A DNA stretch of 64,000 nucleotides from Deltaproteobacteria bacterium (GTDB lineage Bacteria > Desulfobacterota > Desulfarculia > Adiutricales > Adiutricaceae), in contig JAISCZ010000051.1 in the NCBI GenBank assembly GCA_031265205.1, positions 1 to 64,000 of the forward strand. The letters run 5' to 3'. The notes beneath the pieces are model-generated. The model ran no database searches, was not told the origin of the DNA, and saw only the letters and a list, made by a program, of their open reading frames with translations. Positions 58,300-64,000 of the stretch are shown here, piece after piece. A program made the translations under genes and the position numbers. Positions within the stretch are counted from its first letter, which is position 1; each line of letters begins with the position of its first letter.

Positions 58300-58971
58300 A
58301 TGAGCGAGAGCATTCTGCTGGTCGAAGACAACGATCGGATCATGAACGGCAACGCGCGCATGCTCCGCCGTCGCGGATATAGCGTCTGGACGGCGTTTAA
58401 CCTCGCCGAGGCGCGTAAAATCGTTTCCGAGCGCCCACTGGACGCCATTGTCCTCGACATCATGCTCCCGGACGGCAGCGGGTTGGATTTCACGCGCGAG
58501 CTCCGTCAGAGCTCGGAGGTGCCCATTTTGCTCCTCACGGGGCTGACGGCGGGGGAAGACGTGGTCGCGGGCTTTCGGAGCGGAGGCGACGACTATCTCG
58601 CGAAGCCCTATGATTTTGGGGTCCTCTTGGCCAGGATCGAATCCCTCCTGCGCCGGGCGGCGAGCATTCCCGCGACTTTCCGGAAAGGCGAGCTGGAATT
58701 CGACATTATCGCCAACAAGGCCTTTCTAAATGGCGAGGACCTGTCGCTGACCCATAAAGAATTCGCCGTGCTCCTGCTTTTGGCCAAAAACGAGCGAAAA
58801 CCCTTAAGCGCCGAGTATCTTTACGAGACGGCCTGGAAAAGGAACCCCGCTCCTGAGGAAAGCGCGGTCAAGACGGTCGTCTCCCGCTTGCGCCGCAAAC
58901 TGGGGGAAGGCTACTTTATCGACATGGACCAAAGCGAGGGAGGTTACGTTTTTACCGCGATCCGCTCCTGA
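58300..58971 (+). CDS. OmpR/PhoB-family response regulator
   Basis: 223 residues. A receiver domain with the acidic pair (LLVEDND), phospho-acceptor D53 (IVLDIMLPDGSGLDF), conserved Thr (LLLTGLTAG) and Lys (YLAKPYDFG) is followed by a winged-helix DNA-binding domain (LSLTHKEFAVLLLLAKNE to VVSRLRRKLGEGYFID). It is phosphorylated by the kinase encoded upstream and binds DNA as a dimer. The ATG at 58300 is preceded by GAGGTG and AGGG. A TATAAT at about 58171 may be its own promoter. Confidence 0.95.
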   Translation: MSESILLVEDNDRIMNGNARMLRRRGYSVWTAFNLAEARKIVSERPLDAIVLDIMLPDGSGLDFTRELRQSSEVPILLLTGLTAGEDVVAGFRSGGDDYLAKPYDFGVLLARIESLLRRAASIPATFRKGELEFDIIANKAFLNGEDLSLTHKEFAVLLLLAKNERKPLSAEYLYETAWKRNPAPEESAVKTVVSRLRRKLGEGYFIDMDQSEGGYVFTAIRS

Positions 58972-60758
58972 GCGCGCTAAAAGCGCCGAGAGCCCCTCCC
59001 CCGCCGCCGCCCCGCCGCGAGACTCTTTGGGGATAATTTCTGACAAAGGCCTGGGCCACGCCGCCAAGGGCTTGGCTTTACGCCCTTCGCGCGTCGCGAG
59101 ACCCTCTCGCGCCTCGCGCGCCCGCGCCACGAGAGTTCCCCTTCGCGCGACTAATTCCGCGATTGACGCCTGTTTTCAGACAAATTGAGGCAAAGCCTTA
59201 ATGAGACTTTGAGGGCCTTCCCCGGCTCTTTAAGGCGCCTCGCCGCAAACGGCGCGCCGCGAAAGGCGCTTGGGAAGGGGTTTGGCGGTTTTAGGGAGCG
59301 TCCCCCTCAGGCGGCGAGCCGCCAAGGCTTAAAGGTTCGCGGCGCGGACGCTGGGCGCTCTTTCCTTCGTGAAGCCGGGCGCGCGAGCCCTGCCCACGGG
59401 CTAACGCGGCGGCGCCGTTCTTTGGAGCCAATCCGCCCACTCGCGTTAAATTCGGCGCCCGCGAGGCGGCGGTCGCCGCCGGATTTCTCCCAGGAGTTTG
59501 GCCCTGGGCGCTTTCTTGGAGTTCTGGCGCGGGTCGCGCGCCTTTTTTAACTCCTTCGCGGGCGCCCGCGTCCGTCCGCGGCGCCGGCTACGCGCGCGAT
59601 CGCGGCGCTGGTCTTCTGGATCGCCGCGTCTCCTGGCGCGGAGGCGGGAATTGGCGCGCCGAAGCCAGTCGCGGGGTCATAAAGGCTCGCTCCGAATACG
59701 CCCGTGGAGGATGAGCGGACGCGCCGTAGGCGCGACGCGCTGGGGCGAGAGGGGCGCGGGGCGATTTTGAGGCCTTGGCCGTCGCGTCCAAAAGAGGCGG
59801 ATGGGCGACTTGACGGAGGCGCGCCGCGTAAGGCGCGAACGCCGGCGAGGCGTCCGCGTGGGACGGAGGGACAAAAGCGTTTTGACTTTGTCGTTAGGGC
59901 CGCGAAAGCTTCGGGGGCCTTGGCGCGCCCAAAGGTCCCTCAAAGCGTGGTTGGCCCCGCGAGACGCGTAATTCCAATCTCAAAGGGGACTCTCGCGACC
60001 GTTTGGGACGGCGCCGGCGAAGCGTCGCCGCGAGGAGACTCGCTTTAGGCGCGAGTGAAAAGAGGGGCGGGGAAGAGGCCTTGGGGGCGGGACTTCCTTT
60101 TGTCGACTTCGCCTGAAAGCTTGACGGAGTCGGGAACTGGGTATGGGGGATCTTCTTTGGTCTCTTTCTCCGTTTTGGGGGTCGTCTGGGGAGGTCTGGG
60201 CGGTCGCGGAGAGGTTTAGCGTTCAAGAGTTAAGCGCCGATATCCTCAGTCTTTCAAAATTGCCTTAAGGCCGTTCAGCTCTGGTTAAAGTTGATGAAAG
60301 CGCAAAAACCTTAAAGAGAAGCAACCGGACGCAAAATACTACCGCATATAGCTATTTATCTAATTAATTGTCCTCATTTAGCATTAGCGGCTGACCGAAT
60401 TTAAGTTTCGGGACTTTTTGCGCTCTCATCAAAGTTAGCCTTGGCCAGCGTCGCGGGTCGACTCCCCGTCTGACGGCCTCCTTGAGCCCGGACCAGGAGA
60501 AGGTCGCGCGGCTCCCATTCTTGAGCCATTGGCGTGACTTTTTCGCCGCGAAAGGAAGCGACCGAAGCTCGCTCGGCTCCCCTCGCCCCTTCTGGGGACT
60601 CCAGGCCTCAAGGCCCTGGGGTTGGCCTGGGCCGCTCGGGCCTTTTGAGGAGCGAAATTTATGGCGGAGTCGCCCAGCGAATATTATAATATTTCTTGAC
60701 GTTGGCGTGGCCTGGTTGTGGGATTTATATTGGAGAGGCAAGGCTAAAGGTGGAATAT
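58972..60758. other. Long intergenic region containing MITE copy 2
   Basis: About 1.8 kb, GC-rich to about 60240, with many open frames but no recognisable protein. It then holds the MITE-like element (60291-60432). An AT-rich leader for the next gene includes TATAAT at about 60685 without a good -35. Confidence 0.55.
60291..60432. mobile_element. MITE-like 142-bp element, copy 2
   Basis: Same length and orientation as the element at 4454-4595. Termini TTGATGAAAGCGCAAAAA and TTTTTGCGCTCTCATCAA are complementary at 17 of 18 positions. It sits about 330 bases upstream of a broken AAA-like/PD-(D/E)XK gene. No protein is encoded. Confidence 0.65.
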
Positions 60759-62538
60759 ATGTTGCCAGAACTGCCCGCTGGGACGCGTGCCTTTGAGGAA
60801 TTACGGATAAGAAATACCATATATGTGGATAAGACCAATTATTTTCCATTATTGTCTAGGGGGAGAAAAGTCGCCTTTTGCGCCCGTCCCAGGCGTTTCG
60901 GAAAATCTTTGACCGTTTCGGCTCTTAACGCTTTTTACTCCGGGAGGAAAGAGCTTTTTCAAGATTTGGCCGCCGAGAAGTTTATGAATTCCCCAGAATT
61001 TTTTCCAAAACCGGTTATCCACCTTGACATGAGCGAATTAGATAACTGCGTAAGTCTAGAAAATCTGGAAACGAAAGCGCGAAATTATTTAAAAACTATC
61101 GCGGAACAGTACAATGTCTCCTTACAAACCGATGACGTGGTTAGCGCCTTTTCCAATTTGTTGAAGAGTGTCCACGATGTCACATCCAAAAAAATCGTCT
61201 TATTGATTGACGAATATGATACGCCCATTCTCAGTATAATCCGGAGGGAATTAACCTATAGCGGCCTTCTGATTGAACAAACCCAAAACTTCATGAGTTC
61301 ATTTTATTCAAAAATAAAATCTAATGATCAGTATCTTGATTTTATCTTTGTCACCGGAGTTTCCAAGTTTTCTCGGATGGGGGGCTTTTCCACTCTCAAT
61401 AACCTCGAGGATATCTCGAATGATTCTGAATTCGCGTCCTTTATGGGCTTGACTCAGGAGGAGTTAGAGCGTTACTTCGCCCCGTATGTCCAGGCAGGAT
61501 ACGGCGGAACATCTCAAAATGGAAGAAGCGGAGCTTTTAAATCGCGTACGAGACTATTATGATGGTTATTCTTTTGATGGAAAAATCAGGGTCTATAATC
61601 CCTTCTCCACTCTGCTTTTCTTTAAAAAAAGAAAATTCAACAAATACTGGATAGAATCCTGTTCCAACGGACTCATTCGGAAATTCTTGAAAGACCGGAA
61701 CCTTGTCTTGGAAAATTTTTCCGGCTTTAAAGTCAACGAAGATTTTATCAGTTCTCCCGGGGAAATCGGCTCAACGCCTCCGGCTGGATTTCTTTACCAG
61801 GCGGGATATTTGACCTTGCGTAAAAATGACCAAGGATCCTTCTTCCTGGACTATCCCAACTTTGAAGTCCGGTCCGCGCTAGCCGCCCTGTTCATGGATA
61901 ATTTATATTCATCAGAGGATCTAGCCCTGTACGCTAGGGTGGAAATGGGCGATTATCTGGCCGTCGGCGACGTTCCGAACATGGTAGCCAATATTAGGCG
62001 TATGTACTCTGGCCTAACTTATCTGGATCATACGGATATAGTTTCCCCAAGGTTGGTTAGGAGAATTATGGGAGTATTTTCCAAGTTTTTGGGGAAACAA
62101 TCTCGGGATCTTCCTGTTTTGAACTTCAGTGAGACTTATCTGGAAGAGTTGCGCCAGAAGCTGGGAGAGTCTTTCTATCGGGCAACTTTACAAGCGTGTC
62201 TGTGGGGGGCTGAAGCCATTGTGCGTCCTGAAGCGCGTACTAATCTTGGCCGGATAGATTTAGAGGTCAGGTATAAAGACCAGGTTTTCATTATTGAGTT
62301 GAAAACGGCCCAAGGCGCTCGCGCCGCCCTGAAGGCGGCCCGCGCGGGGATGGCTCAGATCCAGAAACGCGACTACGGAGGGACCCACAACAACCCTATC
62401 CTCATTTCTATGGCCGTGGATTTAGAAATTCGTAACCTCGGAGCGTGCGTCTTCGCCAAAAACGGCGAGATCACGATTCTGGACAGCGGGGCTTTGAATC
62501 TCCTCAATAAACCTAAGGCGATAAGCGGAGAAAATTAA
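60759..62538 (+). pseudogene. AAA-ATPase-like / PD-(D/E)XK protein, frameshifted (copy 4)
   Basis: The first part (60759-61562) starts MLPELPAGTRAFEELRIRNT and holds YVDKTNYF, the Walker-A-like FCARPRRFGKSLTVSALNAF, VLLIDEYDTPILS and FVTGVSKFSRM. The second part (from 61486, one frame over) continues AEHLKMEEAELLNRVRDYYD and ends with the nuclease core LGRIDLEVRYKD and FIIELKTAQ. One extra base near 61492-61496 (around TCCAGGCAGGA) explains the shift; joined, they give about 590 residues, normal for the family. AAGGTGGA before the ATG at 60759 is a good ribosome site. It may be a real mutation, a sequencing error or two separate products. The relatedness is to copy 1 at 743. Confidence 0.8.
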
Positions 62539-63551
62539 GAAGCTCCCATAAAGAAAGCCAATCCACGGTCCATCCGGGCTCCAAGGCTATCTCGTGGGGA
62601 TCGTCCGCTCGGCTCGTTTCGGCCTTCCGCGCCGCGAAAACCCGTAAGGCGGAAATTTTGGCGACGGCGCCGCGCGGGAGGCGGTTTTACAACTTCGGCT
62701 TGGCGCTTAAGCCCCCGGAAAAATCCTCTCAATTTTCGGCGTAACCTCCGCGTCCCCGAGATCGTTTTAGCGCTTCGCGCGCGCGGGGGGAGTTAAGCGC
62801 CCACTCGCGTTCGCGGTTTGCGTTATCGCCTTCAAGATGGCTCCGTTTGGCCGGTCACGGGTAACCCAAAGCGCCGCGCGGCCAATAATTTCGGCCTTTG
62901 GCGTTAAACGAAACCCCGACGCGTCCGCCGCGGGACGGCGCCGCGGAAAACGCGGAAGACTCGTTTCGGGCGTTGGGGACGGGCCGCGGGGATTTTGTTT
63001 GAGAGCTGGGTTTGGGGCTCTTATGAACCTCGCGGAAGGCGGTCACGCGACTTTTAAGCTAATTTTCTGAAGACGCGGCGGAAAGACGACGGGCGCCGTT
63101 CAGGCCAAGGGAGGCCGCGGCGAAAGGGAAGAGAACGCCTCGCGAGGGAAGGAGGGGGACATTTCTTACCGGAAGACCCGCGCGACAAGGGCTCGCCCCG
63201 CGGCTATCCCGCGTGGGCGTTCGCTTTCTTCGGACGCGTCCCGTGGCGCGAGGCGGGGAATCCCCGCGGGGGCGAGTGACGGCGGATATTTGAGACGTAT
63301 TGGCCCCGCTGATCCCTAGCGCGCTTTTGGCGCCGCGTTGTGGCTCGCCTTCGGGGATTTATTGTTTTATAACGCTCCCCAAGATAGCGGAGAAGAAAGG
63401 AGCGCGGTTCGCGCGTTATTTATTTGTTTGGCGCGAAATTTTACTCCAATTAAATTATGGCAAACGCGTTTCAAGAGCTTGCGAGCCATTTATCAAAATT
63501 GAACGTAAAATACCCTAAAAGAGAAAAGCGCGTCTTTATCCGCGCGGTTGT
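62539..63551. other. Intergenic region
   Basis: About 1 kb, GC-rich until 63300, then AT-richer. No supported gene, RNA or repeat was found. Confidence 0.5.
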
Positions 63552-64000
63552 TTAGGAAAGGTTTGGAGGAATTGTTAAGTCGCGGCCTTCCCAAAATTTC
63601 GTTCTTGCAATATTTTTTCCATAGAAGACGACGGCCAGGCCTATTATCTCGGTGGGCCTCTCTATCCGTAATGTTTTAGCGTAATCGGCTTTATCAATTT
63701 GTTTTAGCGCTTTATCGAGGGCGTTTTCCAGAGTCTCCTCGCTCATGTTTTTTCGGGTGCCGGACAAACGCTTAATTTCAATAATTACGTATCTTCTATC
63801 GGATAATTCAACTATTAAATCGGAGCGCCCAGTTCTTCCCTCTATCTCGCTTTCGACCTTCACGCCCGTGGCGAGCATTGCCATTTGAAAAAGAGCGTGG
63901 TAATATTTTTCATCGGCGATCCTTTGCCAATAAGTGACTTTGGCCAGCATCTCATTGAGACACGTGTTTAAATCATTGGAATTTTTTAAAGTAAAGGCCG
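63552..64000 (-). CDS. AAA-ATPase-like / PD-(D/E)XK protein, C-terminal part (copy 5, runs off the window)
   Basis: The frame is open to the last base of the window, so only the C-terminal 149 residues are seen. They show the nuclease half of the same family: DEKYYHALFQMAMLATG, then GRSDLIVELSDRR and VIIEIKRLSG (Asp and Glu-x-Lys of the PD-(D/E)XK core), and an ending ALKQIDKADYAKTL typical of PDDEXK_9. An internal Met at 63950 is not the start. The N-terminal AAA-like half should lie beyond 64000. Confidence 0.8.
   Translation of the reverse strand, partial: AFTLKNSNDLNTCLNEMLAKVTYWQRIADEKYYHALFQMAMLATGVKVESEIEGRTGRSDLIVELSDRRYVIIEIKRLSGTRKNMSEETLENALDKALKQIDKADYAKTLRIERPTEIIGLAVVFYGKNIARTKFWEGRDLTIPPNLS

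Noticed and set aside
60826-60836. GTGGATAAG and nearby TTATCCACC (61013) as DnaA boxes
   Set aside because: They are isolated, within coding sequence of an accessory gene, and far from the origin-type cluster.

Overview
The window is GC-rich with AT-richer islands. Gene content (taurine:pyruvate aminotransferase, an isethionate-lyase-type glycyl radical enzyme, type III glutamine synthetase, DksA) points to an anaerobic, probably sulfidogenic bacterium of the Desulfobacterota / former Deltaproteobacteria. That placement is inferred from gene families, not from rRNA. By my own count about 75% of the window is coding, which is low. Long GC-rich intergenic blocks, broken genes and transposase remnants suggest an accessory-rich or decaying genome. 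No tRNA, rRNA or CRISPR array was found.

Layout. 1-6.6 kb: a nucleotidyltransferase remnant, an AAA-like/PD-(D/E)XK gene, transaldolase, a 142-bp MITE-like element and an Rpn-type nuclease gene. 6.7-11.1 kb: an RND efflux pair. 11.4-15.8 kb: a tandem duplication carrying two more AAA-like/PD-(D/E)XK genes. 16.1-23.2 kb: an origin-type cluster on the minus strand (dksA, rpmH, rnpA, yidD, yidC, jag, then a parB-like gene). It is interrupted by an 18.6-unit array of exactly 24-bp repeats. rpmH has a clear sigma-70 promoter followed by a terminator hairpin in its leader. 24-33.5 kb: nitrogen assimilation (glnN behind a sigma-54-like promoter, gltB, gltD), with rfbD attached to gltD. 33.7-36.1 kb: a 2H-phosphoesterase-like protein that has lost both catalytic histidines, and a Panacea-domain gene coupled to a two-helix membrane protein (candidate toxin-antitoxin). 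36.1-42.6 kb: IS630 and IS1634 fragments, two long Sel1-repeat paralogues and an intact but catalytically degenerate ISAzo13-type transposase. 42.8-50 kb: one minus-strand taurine operon (tauC-tauA-tauB-islA-tpa). 51-59 kb: a chemoreceptor, an unrecognised 637-residue protein and a histidine kinase/response regulator pair. 60-64 kb: a second MITE copy, a frameshifted AAA-like/PD-(D/E)XK gene and part of another.

How genes work together. TauABC imports taurine, Tpa converts it to sulfoacetaldehyde, and IslA cleaves isethionate to acetaldehyde and sulfite. The reductase between these steps (SarD) and the IslA-activating enzyme (IslB) are not in the window. GlnN and GltBD form the GS-GOGAT cycle. 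YidC, YidD, Jag, RnpA and L34 form the standard membrane-insertion/RNA-processing cluster seen near bacterial origins. The most unusual items are the 24-bp array between jag and parB, the degenerate ISAzo13 transposase, the His-less 2H protein, the Panacea gene pair, and the hairpin between the rpmH promoter and gene.
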